From NCBI GenBank assembly GCA_008921705.1, contig VFFE01007669.1:4078131-4142130 (forward strand): 64,000 nucleotides of DNA, given 5' to 3'. Origin of the DNA: Burhinus oedicnemus (Eukaryota; Chordata; Aves; Charadriiformes; Burhinidae). The translations under genes and the position numbers were made by a program. The notes under the pieces are model-generated. The model saw nothing but the letters and a program-made list of their open reading frames with translations. It was not told where the DNA came from and made no database searches. Of the stretch, positions 1-13,051 are shown piece by piece. Numbering within the stretch: the first letter of the stretch is position 1; each line of letters opens with the position of its first letter.

Positions 1-125
1 CAACAGGTCCATGTCTTTCTTATGCTGAGGACTCCAGAGCTGGACACAGTACTCCAGGTAGGGTCTCACGAAAGCAGAGTAGAGGGGCAGAATCTCCTCC
101 CTCGACCTGCTGGCCACGTTTCTTT
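1..125 (-). mobile_element. CR1 LINE fragment, cut by the left window edge
   Basis: The sequence matches, base for base over most of its length, the internal part of the CR1 copy at 16,955-17,075: the reverse strand of the C-terminal reverse-transcriptase ORF region. Homology stops abruptly near 125, a 5' truncation typical of CR1. The 3' part lies left of the window. Confidence 0.85.
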
Positions 126-3100
126 CACTCTGTTAAAAATATCACAACTTTCCCCTTTCCAAGCAGTCACGTGTTCTTCATACAAACACAGAAAACGTTT
201 TGCAGATAATGTCACTAAGTAGCTGCCTTTGAAGCCAACAAGCCTATTTCCTCAAGCACAAACACTGTTACTTTTAATGTCCAAGCCAAGCCTCAAACTA
301 AGTGCCTGATTTTTCTGAAATCCCTCATGCCACAGCTGAACCCATCCGTCGTCTTTACCTCCAAGCACCAGCCATCTGGCTGCTGCACGAGGAGGCAACC
401 GACCAGGCCAAGCTGGTGGAAGGCGAGCGGGTGCCTGAAGCAGGTGTCTGCAAGGCACCACCAGACCCCTGACACAGGCTGGGGGAAAGGTGTCTCTCCC
501 TGACTGACCAGCCTTGCCTGCCAGGGCACATGCCAGTGCCACGCACAGCCCATTCAGCTCACAGCCGTAGCTCCCCTTCAGAGGTTTAGGTGCTCCTCCA
601 ACTTCCCACCGCATGAAGAGGGAAGAGAGACCCCTGGGCGAGCAAGTCCCCTCCTCCACCAGGTCTCCTTGCCCCTGGTTTCCCTGCAGAGCCCCTGCCG
701 CAGAGGGGGGACATACCAGTCTTCCGGGCGCTCCCGCCCCATAGTGCAGCAGGGCCCTGCACGACGTGGAAATTGGCACAATTTGATCTGGGTACAAACC
801 CAAGGGAAACTCCACGGATCATCTGAAACAATACCAGATAGAGACTGGCGTGCATTTTGGAGTCTCTAATGAGCATAATTTCATTAAGCATGCAAGACCT
901 AATAAGCACAAAAAGGAAATAACCAGGCATTTCCATAACAGGAAACACACCAGAGTCCTGTCTAAATTGGAGCTGGCTGGGAAGTGAGCTATTGTCAGCG
1001 TTTCAGATACTCTGATACTGCCGACTGTCTTGAGTAAGCATGGCATATTGGCAAAACACAAATAAACAGAGACTGGTTCGCTTATTTCAAGACAAGCAGC
1101 TCAGAAACAGTCTAAATCCTAAATGTGCACATCCTACAATACGCAGTTGTCCCACTGAAATGGACAGAAATAGTAACATGTCAAGTTAAAGGATGGCTTC
1201 ATTTACAAATAAGTATACAAACACGCATCTCTCTAGATGCGCCTGTTTTAAATCTAACTGGGGATACGCATACCTTGCTGAAGGTGTTGTAAATTAATTC
1301 ACACCAGGTGCATCCTTACCTTCATTTTCACTTCTTTTATAGCCTTCCATCAAAGTACTACATTGCAAAAAGACCACAAATTCGCTTTGACATTTGTGGG
1401 GAACTTTTTTTTTTTTCCAAATTTTTTTTAAGTTTGGAGAATGAGAGTGGGGGGATCATTTTACTGTCATTTTGCATACTCATCTACAGTTCATGAATGG
1501 CGCTGGACTTGGGTTGGTCCTAACTACAGGTCAAATTAAACAGACTCGTTCTTCATAATTCCCCAAGTGGCACTGGCATTCTTCATCTGCACTGGACATG
1601 CTCTGTTCTAGGAAAGCACTTTCCAAAATATTTCCATTTCTGCCAATGAAGTTTCAGTTCCCTGATCGCAGCCGTCCTGGAAACTCATGTGTATCACAGC
1701 ATGTAGCTCCATCAGCCTTTGAGCTGAAATCTTTGGGCAACCTGCCCGCACCAGTTCCTCTTCCCTCTAGTTCCTTGGGAACTGACCTATTTCCCTTCAC
1801 TGTCATGACATGGTTGAGAGGCTACAAAAGTCCCAACTACAACAAATGTGAGGCCTTCTCTCAAGGAAGGATAGTTATACATGTTTTTAAGAGAAGGTGT
1901 AGGTAGCACAGCACTAAATAGATATTTGCTAAACCTCCCCTATCATTTACCTTGTAATACCCTGTCTCATGGCCCTTTTTTTCCTATTCTGACTATATGT
2001 CTTCATGCTAGAGAAATAGTGGTTTATGTTTTGTGTACAATCGAACTAAAAAATTAAACACTAATGCACAAACATATCTGAACAAATAAAACCATAAAAC
2101 TACTAATATTTTTCAGTGTAAGTCAGTGTGGATGCAGGAATTTCTAAGTAGAAACAAAGCGGCAAAAATGAAAATGTGCCTCCTGAGAGCTGGTGTTGCT
2201 CACTAGTAGTCAGCAGAGAGGACATCTTTTACCATTTAGAGATCATGCCAGTTCCATCATTTGGATCTGAAAACTTACTGTGCAGACTATTGGACATGCA
2301 GGGAAATCCAGATGTAGATACTTATTTCTTTCATCTTCCCAGTGTGTAATAGCAAGGCTTGGTGCATCAGAGCTGCATACAGAAGGCTCATTATGTAAGT
2401 GACAACTATAATATTAAACTGAATAGAATGATAATATAATTCAAGAAATCTAATTGCTACTGTGCAGGAAATTCATTTTCTAACAATACCCAGCAAAAGC
2501 TGTCTCCATCACTAAACAAAAATCCACCCCCTTATAATCTTCTTTCATTTTCAATTTTATAAAAATGGCCTTAACTCCTCCTATAGACATCAGCACTTAA
2601 CTACTCAGTCAATCACCAGAATCAATCACCACACCTGCTGTCTCCATTGTTATTCCTTAAATGAAAACATAAGTACAGGAAAACATGTACTGACTAGAAT
2701 CCACCAGGAGCATATTAAAAAAAACAAAACCAAAAAAGTATTCTAATGACAAATGAAATACCTTTTGAAAACTGTCAATGAAAATTATTCCATCAAAGGA
2801 GAAAGAAAAGTTGCAAAATTTACAAATAAAATGTTAATTCATTGACAAACAAAAAAATCATTTGAATGTAATATTGCTCTGAAAATAAAAACCTAGCTCT
2901 TAATAACTCTTTAAATTCATTATCATCAAAACATCTTGCCACGGAAATCAGTATCATTATTCTTACCTTAGAGATGGTGAAACTGGAAAGATCTCAGCAA
3001 TATCAGAAATCTGCAAGTCAGTTGAAAAGTTGGGAAAGGAACTCGTATCTCTCATATCCAGTGCAGAGCTTTGATTTTAAACCTGACCTTTGGAACAATA

Positions 3101-5216
3101 CAGAACAGATCAAAGACCAATTTCTAAATATTCTGTAATAATATCAAATATAAAACTTTATATTCCCAAGTTTAATATTTTACTATTCTCGCCCCTTAAA
3201 AGTCAGACACACAGAGAAAAATCATCTATGACAAGGAAGGGAAATATAGGAGTATTAAATAAATTTTCTACCAGTGTGCAAATTAGTGCCCTTTCCAGAT
3301 TCCAACTGCAAATGAGAAGAATCACAACAATCATTAATCAGCTGCGCTCCTATCTTCTTCTGAAGGTTTAATAATTCCTTATAGATATGTCACTGTGGAC
3401 CAGATTCAGCTGAGAAATGTGATAATTAACACAGAAATCCCTGACAGCACATGGTGGGTTTCTGTTTCTTTATGGTAATAAAGGCAGAAATTTTCTGTGC
3501 AGTTACACCAGCAATTCTCCCAGTGCCTCCAACAGGAGTTAGGAGTCAGCATCCCACAGAGCATATCTCCAAATGATTTAAACAGAACTTGAAATACAAG
3601 TGGAGATGCCCTCCTGTACAGGTGGAATAAAAGCCAGCACAGGAAAGAAGGCTCACTTTGGCTTTGCAGGATACGCTTGTCAGACAATATCCAAAACAAT
3701 CCTGGCTTTGGAGCACACTGTGTGACATAACCACATAATTAGTTTTTCGATCTACAGTCTTTTACTACAGGGATCTATGCAGCCCTGTGCGGCAGAGCGC
3801 GCAAGGGCCTGGGGCTCGGTGTGCCAGTGGCAGCGCCCACGGAGGGAGCGTCCCACACTGCAACGAGGTTGAGCATCACAGGCTCCCGCAGGGACCATCG
3901 CGCAGGTCCCCACACCTTCCCCAGCAGCAGGGACTGATGCAGCCATTATCCGGTAGCATGTGCAACTGACAACAGCATTGGGCATTTTGACCTCCGTAGG
4001 CTGCACAGCACCTGATCTTTATTTCATGGTCATGGCAGAAAAATATGCGGAAAACCAGCATGCACAGCTCTTTTGAAGTCAATGGCACCTCAGTTTATGA
4101 GTCAACAACAGATACAAAACGGGCTTTTTTACGATCTCTAAACCTGCCTTTTCTTGAAGGAAATCCTGATTGCCTAACTACATACGAAATCATCTTTTCA
4201 AAGTGTACCATGTACTTTTTCCACATCCTGGCAACACAAAGGGTATTTCCCATTAAAAATCCTAACTTCCGTATTACAAAATCATAAATGCTTTACTGTA
4301 AGGCATAGTCAATGGGATGGCACAAGAAATGGACAATTCCCCTCCCATGAAAAAAAAGCAGTATCTAAATATTCCAGAAAATGTTTCTTCAACCAGCATC
4401 AGTTTCCTAAGAGCAGCACATATTGCAGATGTGTTCGCTTTATCATTTTAATATAATGCAGTAATTTGAGATAAACGAAACACTTCAGAATATATAAATC
4501 TTCATCATGTTTACCTCTTTAGGATTTATGATAGGGCCAAAGAAATTCACACTGGTCTGGTGATTTGATATAAGTCACGCAGCAAATCTTTCTTAGCCAG
4601 ATTCTTGGAAACTTTATTGAACTATTTTGTACTTTGCCATAAACATCGGAGCAACAACACTGCAGGTGCTACCTGGAAATGGGTAATGTGAAGGTGTTAA
4701 AATTCTTTAGAAATAACACACTGTAGCTGGACCCAGCACCAGCTCCCTTTCCCCATGACTCCTCCATCTCAAATGGCAGTGTATTAGACCAAAGGATTGC
4801 AAACACCATTAACTAAAAAGGAACAGGTTATGGGAATGTGTCAGTTCCGCTGGAGGATGCACAAAGGCAGTTGGATTTAGATACATTTTCTTTTCATGCC
4901 AGTGAAGGCTCTTATTCAAAAAACAAACCCATGTATCACTTCCTGACCTTGCTGCTGGGCAGGGTATCCTGCTACAGGGTGGAGAATTAAATTGTTCAAG
5001 AACAACACTGGCTGGCAGCCAGTGGAAATTTCATGTTTTATGGATCATGCTTCTATTCTACCATGATTCATCAGCTTCAACAGCCACTGGTGATGTGTAT
5101 ATGTGGCATGTGCCACAGGATATATTTTCTACTACAGTAAAATTTGCCTACAAAATATTTTGTTCTTTCTAATGTATTTAGTCTAGGCTTAGCTAGAGCC
5201 AATAGGAGGTTCTAAC
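126..5216. other. Intergenic, no gene supported
   Basis: This is mostly AT-rich unique-looking sequence. A GC-richer patch at 250-800 keeps a 187-codon minus-strand frame open but has no recognisable domain. A MIR/L2-like tail may lie near 2950-2990. I see no splice-flanked exon, RNA gene or intact transposon. Confidence 0.5.
2950..2990. repeat. Possible ancient MIR/L2-like fragment
   Basis: The text resembles the tail shared by MIR and L2 elements: ATTATT, then a CTTAC/TTAGAGATGGTGAAACTGG-type stretch like the family's ACAGATGAGGAAACTGAG. It is short and was recognised by eye only. Confidence 0.3.
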
Positions 5217-5560
5217 AGCAGCCTGCAGCTATTTCAAGGGCAGTTATGAAGATGATGGCGCTAAACTTCTCCCTTAGTAACAAACAGCGTAACATGGGAC
5301 AACAAATTGCAACTGGAAATTGAGGCTTGGGAGGTTCAGGCTGGATATTTGGGAGAAAAAAAAAAAAAAAAAAAGAAAAATCTCTAGCAGGAGGTCATCC
5401 TGGAGAATGTGGAAGAGGTTAAATCATCATCCTTGGAGGTTTTCAGAATGCAGCTAGACAAAACTAGAGCTGGCCCGATTGCAATCATTCTGCTTTGAGA
5501 GGGATGCTGGACTAACATGTCCTTTCCAGCAAACATCCCTATGACTCCACAATTTTATGT
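5217..5560 (+). mobile_element. Old CR1 LINE 3' fragment
   Basis: The order of blocks follows the CR1 3' region: a CAGCCTGCAGCTA start, GGAGGTTCAGGCTGGATATTTGGGAG, then CATCCTTGGAGGTTTTCAGAATG, GGGATGCTGGACTAACATG and CCTTTCCAGC. A run of 19 A residues (5356-5374) replaces the usual AAAAATTTCTTC motif, so it probably expanded from an internal A tract. Divergence is high and no reading frame survives. Confidence 0.75.
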
Positions 5561-6734
5561 TTCCTCAGTCAATGTTTCTGATTAGTCTGACTCTCCAGCC
5601 TGAATTAGAAAGTCATTCCTGTCTTGGACCATGTCAAAAATCCAGATGTGTTTAGACACCTGCAAGTGCTACAAGATACTGCAGTGTGCATCCTCAGAGT
5701 ACAAGATACTGGCCAACAAATATAAAATCAGGTTCTCAAGTGTTAATCTGCAAAGTTTCCAAAACTTTGAACCAGATTCATCAAAATAAATGAGGTGCTG
5801 AAATAAAGATGACAGGCAACACTTTGTTCACCTGACATAATGGAAAAAGACACAAACTTCTCCAAGTATCAGCCTGAATCCATGAAATTAATTTCCTTCA
5901 GCCAACCTTGGAGCCAACTTTGTCACCTTTTACTCCATATTACAAGCTGGATTCTTCTCACCTTCCCTAATACATACATACATTTAAAGAAGACAAATCA
6001 CCCTCAAACTGAAACCTTCCCTTACACATTTTTCACACCGATGAGGAAGCACAAGAACAGAAAAAAATTCATGTGTCGCTAGTACACAGAAGAAGGTACT
6101 GTGATATTACAATAATGAACACAATATTAGCATAGGTTTAACACAGGTACTTATTTTTCTTTATTTTTAAAATTTAGATTATCTTTTCTTTTATCATACA
6201 TTTGTTCATTCTCCAGGGCTGGATGAGGACATGGGATAGGAACCCCAGCTAGACTACATCTAGTTTTGTATTTATGCGCATATGCAACTTCATATTCTTT
6301 TAAACCCAGTAATCTTATAACTATGTGCCATTGAATGTGCTTTCTACTGCTGAATGGACTTTCTTCAAATGCACGAAGACAGACAGGCGCTATGCTGTTC
6401 TGACTGAAGTCAACAAGAGTTGGCAATTGATTTAATTTGAAGCCGGATTAGGACTTCTGTGAAAAGCTTACATATAGAGAACCATGTACTGTAAAAATGT
6501 AATCCTTTAGGGAAAAAAAGTCATTTATAAAAATCTTCCAGTGAATAAAGAAAATGCACACTATTGACTTAGGTAATCATTTAACAAGCTTGACAGCTGA
6601 AAGTAAATAATTCTTGGGCGAAGTTTCTAGGATGAAAGGCTTGACCTGCGCTTGAATCTAAGAGCAGCAAGCTGATTGACCTTATGATACTGTGGTTTCA
6701 TTTCAGGAGCTGCCTTCCCCCCCCAGCTTTTTTC

Positions 6735-6830
6735 TGAATTGCATGAATATTTCATGACTAACTGCACATACCATGGCAGACAAAGAGCTAATAGATTAGT
6801 AATTTGACCTGCTATTTATTTGAGGTGCCC
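6735..6830. promoter_or_regulatory. Candidate conserved regulatory element
   Basis: Dense sequence with POU-like GCATGAATATT, ATTAG/TAATTTGACC and a CTATTTATTTGAG block, free of repeats. It has the look of vertebrate conserved noncoding elements around DLX genes. Conservation was not tested. Confidence 0.28.
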
Positions 6831-7147
6831 CAAACATGCAATGAAAGAGAGACTGATTTTTCTTTAGAACAATCATGAAATGGAATATGGTTGATTCTAG
6901 AAACTTTATCTTTACTTTAGCTGAGCTAATTGCAGCGGGTGGAAGAGGCAAAGGATATGATAAGAATTCACATCTGGGAATGAAAGGAAATCAGTGCGTG
7001 ATACAGTCAGACACAGTAGAGCACTCTATCACTGCAGTAAAACACTGAACTGCATTACCTAGAAACCTTGTTTATACTGCTTCTGCTAAACTTCAGCAAA
7101 GGATTGGAAAAAAAAAAAACCCATACCACAAACACTAAAAGAATGAG

Positions 7148-7155
7148 TGACGTCA
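7148..7155. promoter_or_regulatory. Palindromic CRE (TGACGTCA)
   Basis: A perfect full-site CREB/ATF palindrome lies in AT-rich intergenic DNA, next to ACATTTATACTG. CpG is rare in this desert, so a retained full site is noteworthy. Function is unknown. Confidence 0.4.
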
Positions 7156-8755
7156 CATTTATACTGTAGAAGTATACGATTGCTCTTCAGTTCCAAAATT
7201 TTCTTTCCCAGATTATGAATTGATGGGGAAATCTCTTAAATGACATGCGAAAGTTGCCCGTAAAGCAGTTCTTGGAAATAATCTCTAAAAATCAAATTAT
7301 GATTGAGAGATCTTGCCAGTGAAAAACACAAAGCTGTTAGACAAAGCAAAGTGGTTTTGGATAACTGAGCACAAAATGGAGACTTCATTCATCCCTTTCC
7401 TGCCCTCAGAACAAGAACCACTAAGCGAGACAAGTGAAGTAGTAGACTGGCATGGAAGGAAAACATTTAACTATGAAGCCATTTTTATGCATTAAAAAGG
7501 TACAAAAAAAATCGTACAAGCACACTTTGAAGCAGAAGAGAACATTTAACTGAGCCAAAAATTAAAATTAAATTTAAATTTAAAAAAAAAAAAAAATCAG
7601 CGTATTGCCCCACTGTATAGCCAACATCCAAGTGTAAAAATTCATGAACAAGTTCAGAAAACTAGAAATCACCAAAAAGAGTGGCTGGAAAATGCTGCAC
7701 TGCAACATTTAGAGACTCACATCAGCACAGCCCCAAGGTTGATCAGGCACTTTATAGCTTTAGGTACCTATTTTCTGCTCACAGTGCCATGCTCTCATAA
7801 TGCTGCACTCCAGCCGGTTAGTCTTAACTACTGCATGCCCTGATTGTTATGCTGTAGCATTTCATTTGAGATAGAGATGTGTCAGGAGCCCCACATTCAA
7901 AATGTACGCAACTGTAGAATGAGTGCATACACAGACTGAAGTTCTGAATTTGGTGAATCTAGTCCACACCTGCTTCAACAGAATTTATACAGTTAATTTT
8001 CTGGAAGTTATTGACAAAAAATAGTACTATTTCTCACCTTCAAATAACCCTTCCACAACACCAGTGATCAGTGCATGGTCTGGAAGCCATCTACAGTCCC
8101 AGGGACAATTAAGCTCAGGGCTTGTTCCTGCTTTTTCCCCATCGCTTCTGTCTACATTGAGTTTCTTTTGCAAAGGGATATTTGCCTTTTTGCTAAATAC
8201 ACTTTTGGTAACTTGTGCAACAAAAGTTCTTTCATTATCTTCCAATGCTGTGAAGTAATCTCTGAAGTGTCTTTAATCTTAAACCGGAAGCGTGGCTTCC
8301 CAGATACTGCTATTGAGGAGGTGAACAGGTTAAGAGCAGGAACGAATTCTACCAAGAAAAGAAATTGCATTACTAGACTTTGCTCTCAAGCACCTCTATT
8401 AGGCTATAGGCTATGCGAGAAAGCAGCTGAGGATAGTCAGAAGAATTCTGATACAGTTTGGCTGGTATATAAATTGTAGCTGAACAAAGAAAAAAAGGCA
8501 GTTATAGCTAAAAGGACCTGGGAATCTCAAACCAGTTTTGTTACTACAGGAGAAAACTGAGGTCAAGTAGTGCAGAAGGAAGCACAGTCTGAAACTTTCT
8601 TCAAATCTGTATGGGAAAGAAATGGTAAGAGGCAGAGAGGACCTGTCAGAGCATGGATTGTGCTGCCTCTACCAGACATGCTCTGGGAATTAATGAGTTT
8701 GTTTTCCATCTCTTGCCTTACTCATTTCCTGAACGTGGACGTCATTTCACTTCTC

Positions 8756-8848
8756 TTTCTCTTCTCTTCTCTTCTCTTCTCTTCTCTTCTCTTCTCTTCT
8801 CTTCTCTTCTCTTCTCTTCTCTTCTCTTCTCTTCTCTTCTCTTCTCTT
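8756..8848. repeat. Pentanucleotide microsatellite (CTTCT)n
   Basis: About 17-18 nearly perfect CTTCT units follow a short imperfect lead-in. Two overlapping frames through it encode only LLFSS repeats and are artefacts. Confidence 0.97.
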
Positions 8849-10094
8849 TTCATTCTGTAAAACTGGTATTATACCATCTTGTGTATTTCAAAAGCACGGC
8901 AGAGTGAAAGCTGGAAGGAAGGAAGCCAAGGAAAGAAAGAAGCCAGACTGACCCACTCAGCAGATTTGTAAGATGGGGGAAGGTAAAGCGATTTTTTCCT
9001 GTGCAAGACCAGTGTGATCCTGAGGCTGACTGGAGCAGGAGGCAGCCAGCTCACAGGTACTAACATGCTGGATGCCTCACCAAACCCATCTGAAACAACA
9101 ACGCTGCCAAGATCAATTAACATCTCCAAACACCATACAAAATAGCTAGGGAGAGTAATAATAAAAAAGAAGATTAAGGAAAAATCCCATTCTCAAACTG
9201 TCACAAACCCAATCTACTGCAAAATATACATCTTGGATGAGAAGAGGGGTCGTTTTTCTCCCTTTGGGCATTAGAGTCTTTGGTCAAAACAATACAAGAT
9301 TTCTCCTGGAGCAAACTCTCTCCTCGGATAGACAAAGATTTCAGCATTGTGGGTCATATTTAGAAAACCTAGATGTCTGGCTCAAAATCAGAGCACCCAC
9401 CCTTTTCTGTGGCTATGACCAGCAGGCATGATACCTCAGCAGCCCCTTGGTGCTGAGTGTGCTGTGGGTGGCTGCCATAAGTCAAGCAGTAGTTCAGCTT
9501 TCACCACTGCCATTTCACCTTTGCCCATCAATCCTTTCCTTCTCACAAAAGCTACTGACTTCCACAGTTTCTGTAAGGAAACATCCGAGTAAATAGTGAG
9601 TTTCTTCTTAGCCCCAAGGTCTCTCTTGAGCCTCTCTCCCGAGCTGTATTTGGCACTTCATTCTTCAAGTGTTTTTTACCAATGTCTGTTCTATACCTGC
9701 TGGTCTGGTCTTGACTATAGGAACACATTATTAAGCCAGACTCATTTTAGCTGTTACGAAAACATCTAAGACTACGTCACCCAAACTTGCAGAGAACAGT
9801 GCTCCTCAAAAATCACAGAGATCAGCTATTCAGATTTAGAGTGCATCGCTTCACTAAGTAATCCTCGCTAAAATCCAGGACAGCAATGGGTTTGTGCCAC
9901 AGCAAGTCACAAGGAAGTTTCTACATCATCTCAATATACTGGCACATTTAAGCTGCAACTCAAATCTCTGTTGACAATTGTTTAATTATATAAATGAACC
10001 TCCATCAAATTATAGCAGTGGTAGCCATAACAGTAACACCATGATAAATAGTAATTAATCCAAACACTTTCACAGTCTCCTTCAGCTGTCAGCC

Positions 10095-10165
10095 TCAAAG
10101 TATTCTACAGATGAGGGTAATGACACCCTTCTTTACAGGGAGGAAAACTGAGGTGCTGCAGTGTA
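10095..10165. repeat. Possible ancient MIR/L2-type SINE fragment
   Basis: ACAGATGAGGGTAATGACACCC followed by CTTTACAGGGAGGAAAACTGAGG resembles the conserved 3' part of MIR/L2-related elements in amniotes. It was recognised by eye and is heavily diverged. Confidence 0.35.
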
Positions 10166-10629
10166 ACACCATTTGTTCAACAAGGAGCAATTGTAGGTCT
10201 TGGACATTTCACTGTTATTCCCTAAATTTCTTATTTTCTCTAATGGGCCATTATACACTCTACAACCATTTTGGAAGTTTGATAGTGCTTCCAGCTTTAG
10301 TAGCTTCAAAAGCTGTAAAAGATTTGTCACGTACCAAAGAGACATTCAATATGTCAGACCTCAGGACTGGCTGAAGCATAACTTCTGCTGATGAGAGGAC
10401 TTTAAAGAGGTGTGTAATAAGTCAGCCATGTATCAAAGAACAGGCTCTACTCTTTGGTTCTCAGCTGTTGAACAGTAAATAAAAATTAACGTATAACGGC
10501 AAAACACCTTCCTTGGGCATGCTTCTAACTCCTGCTCCACAGAGCCTGGAAAACCACTAAGAGCAGCTCAAGAGAAGAGTGCTATGTGTCAGGAGTACTC
10601 CAGCAAAGTGACCCAGCCGTGTGCTTGCC

Positions 10630-10770
10630 TTTGATCACTCCCACTTCTATTGTTCTGCAAATATGATTGCATCAACTTGCCTTTTATCTTCTGCTGTTTA
10701 ATCTGCACTAATGTGTCTGCAGCATAGCTGAAGCAAAATCATAGCCTACATGTGAAATACTGAAATCACT
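10630..10770. promoter_or_regulatory. Candidate conserved regulatory element
   Basis: Repeat-free sequence with SOX-like CTATTGTTC, POU-like GCAAATATGATTGCATC, TTTAATCTGCACTAATG and other homeodomain-type cores in 140 bp. It resembles a tissue enhancer but was not checked for conservation. Confidence 0.28.
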
Positions 10771-12974
10771 TTGAAATACTGCTCGGAAAGCATGACCCTT
10801 GATTTCCAAAAGAAGAAAGTTGGCAAAAAGCCAACACACGAGACATTTTCCAAGCAACTAACAAATTTTTAGCTCATTGTCAGTGCAGAGATTTACCAGA
10901 TGGCAGAAGACCCCCTGATCTCCGTCCTTTATCCCATGTCCCACTCACGTTCAAGCACTGGTACTACTCATGTTATTAACACTGCATTTAAGTTACTTCC
11001 TGGTAAGAGAGAGCTGTCTGTGGCAGCACAACAGCAGAGCAGGAGATCAACAGTGCAGGGGGTAAGAAGAAACACTAAAATTTTTCCTGCAGTTGTAGCA
11101 TACACAACCAGCAACTCTTCTTTCAGAGCATCTGTACTTCCAGCAGCACCCTTCATTTCCACCATGTGACTCAGACAGGGAAGGGATGGGGCGATGAGGA
11201 CATACACTAGTGCAAATAAATAAATCCATGAAATTTCTATCAATCTGGAGGGAAGCAGAGCTGCAGTTTGACTCAGACATGCAAAGAAAGAAAGTTTTAC
11301 ATTGTTGAGATTTTTCTTTGGGGTTGTAGATCATTGTCAAAATAACCTTAAATTGGGCCACTACCTACTACCCAGCATTGCTCCAGAGGTCAAGAACTCT
11401 GCAGACAGTTTTGCTCTTTTGGGAAAAGCAACACTATGCAATAGGCTGAGCTGGGCAGAAGATGAAGTTATCTTGAAAATCAGCTGCATTGTGAAATGTC
11501 ACGAACCACACTGTTTCTTAGATCTTGACCTCTCAGCACAAGTGCATAGCAACATGTGCAAGCTTGTATATACACACAGTTTAAAAAAATCCCAAATAAA
11601 GCATTTCACTACTTACACTTCTCTCCGTGCAAGAGAACAGTGGGAGAGCACACAGCAGATATTAGCCGTATCACTTTATTTACTGTTGCAGGATGATCAG
11701 ACACAGCAGTGATTAACATACAGTAAGAGTCTATACAACAGAAGAGACAACTTGAGCAAGCTGGTGTATTTTATAGCACTCAGAACAGCATCCTTTTACA
11801 CAGATAGCAATGCTCAACTTTTCCAACAGCTGATCTGCCACTTTGATACTATTAGGAGACACGTTATTTTCTTAAGAGTCAAAATGCATATTTTCCCCAT
11901 TCATTCCCACCCAGAGTTGTGGTCTGTAAATACCAGCCTTTTAAGTAGCATAATTAGATTATTTTTTTTTTAAAATACATAGAAAGCAAAAAAGGACAAG
12001 ATTGAAATTGTATTTCCTGCACATTTATCCTATGGTTACATCACCTTGTAGAAACGCAGCCATAGCATTCAATAGAGGTGCTTAGCATCAAGGAAAGGCT
12101 TATAAAACCATGTCTGAGCATGTATCACACACCTTGTTCCTTCTAACAAGTCACAGCACCTTTATGACACCCTTTCAGAAGGGCATCCTCAATTCCCTTT
12201 GGTAATTTCCTACCTTACATTCAAAACATCGATTTCCCCCCAAGGACAGTCTGATGCTGAGTTTGGAGGACATAATGAAATCGTTATGGTTAGGATATTA
12301 GTACCTACACTTGCATCAGAAATTCACTTCCTTTTATATGCATATAATGTCAGTTAAAACTCTGCTTCTGTACATGAAAGATGTAGATGAAATATGCACT
12401 GATGCTGAAGAACAAAGCACCTCATTAGCTCTCCAAGCACAGTGCACTGCAGTTTGTCATTATCCAATGCATTCCTTGCAAGCCACTGGGTGGGGGATAT
12501 GACAGTCCCTGAGGCTGCATTGCAGAGAAATATTATTGACAGCCAAGCAATACCAGAAAGAGGGTATTGCCCAAAATTATTTGTCATTGACATCTCCTTT
12601 AATATTACAGGTGAAGGGCGAACGGAACAAACAAGCAAAAAGCATTGGTGAAGTGTAGGAATATTACCTTTGAGTTAACTTATTGATAAAAGCCACTTAT
12701 GAGACACCTCTCTGCCTCATCTAGGGCTACAACCCAATAGATAGTATATCCAAGGGTGAGTCATGCACCAACATGTTGCAATGGGAAATTCTTATTGTTA
12801 ATAGGGAGTTCAATGAAACAGTAATAGCAAAAGAAAGAGTAAGTTACTGTTGTAGTTTATAAAGCATTTATAATATGACTTTTTCTCAACTGTGACTGTT
12901 CTAAAAATGGTAAAATTTTACCTGCTGTACAAGAGGCGTTTCTGAAATGAGGCCCACAGGGTCTTTGTATATAG

Positions 12975-13051
12975 CTGCAAAGTGATGTTGGTAACTGCAG
13001 CACCGATCAGGATAATCCTCGGTGCTGCAGTGGCAACAAGATTTCTTGCAG
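12975..13051. repeat. 77-bp imperfect hairpin
   Basis: Inner arms ACTGCAGCACCGA (12994-13006) and TCGGTGCTGCAGT (13019-13031) are perfect reverse complements around a 12-base loop. Pairing continues imperfectly outward to CTGCAA (12975-12980) and TTGCAG (13046-13051). It could be a small hairpin RNA, a terminal part of a MITE, or a regulatory palindrome. Confidence 0.6.

Larger units (their letters stand above)
5561..8750. other. Intergenic, candidate regulatory patches only
   Basis: AT-rich sequence without a supported gene. It includes a motif-rich patch at 6735-6830, a palindromic CRE at 7148-7155 and an A/T-only stretch near 7560-7596. Confidence 0.5.
8849..12974. other. Intergenic, no gene supported
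   Basis: AT-rich sequence with a MIR/L2-like fragment near 10,095-10,165 and a motif-rich patch at 10,630-10,770. Frames of up to 136 codons (for example 11302-11712) show no domain and no flanking splice or promoter logic. Confidence 0.5.

Noticed and set aside
252..815. 187-codon minus-strand frame
   Set aside because: No domain, no promoter, splice or poly(A) context, and competing frames overlap it. It could be a GC-rich noncoding patch.
8570..8907. Frames rich in LLFSS repeats
   Set aside because: They are direct translations of the (CTTCT)n microsatellite.
11302..11712. 136-codon + strand frame
   Set aside because: No recognisable domain, AT-rich composition like the surroundings, and no splice or promoter logic.
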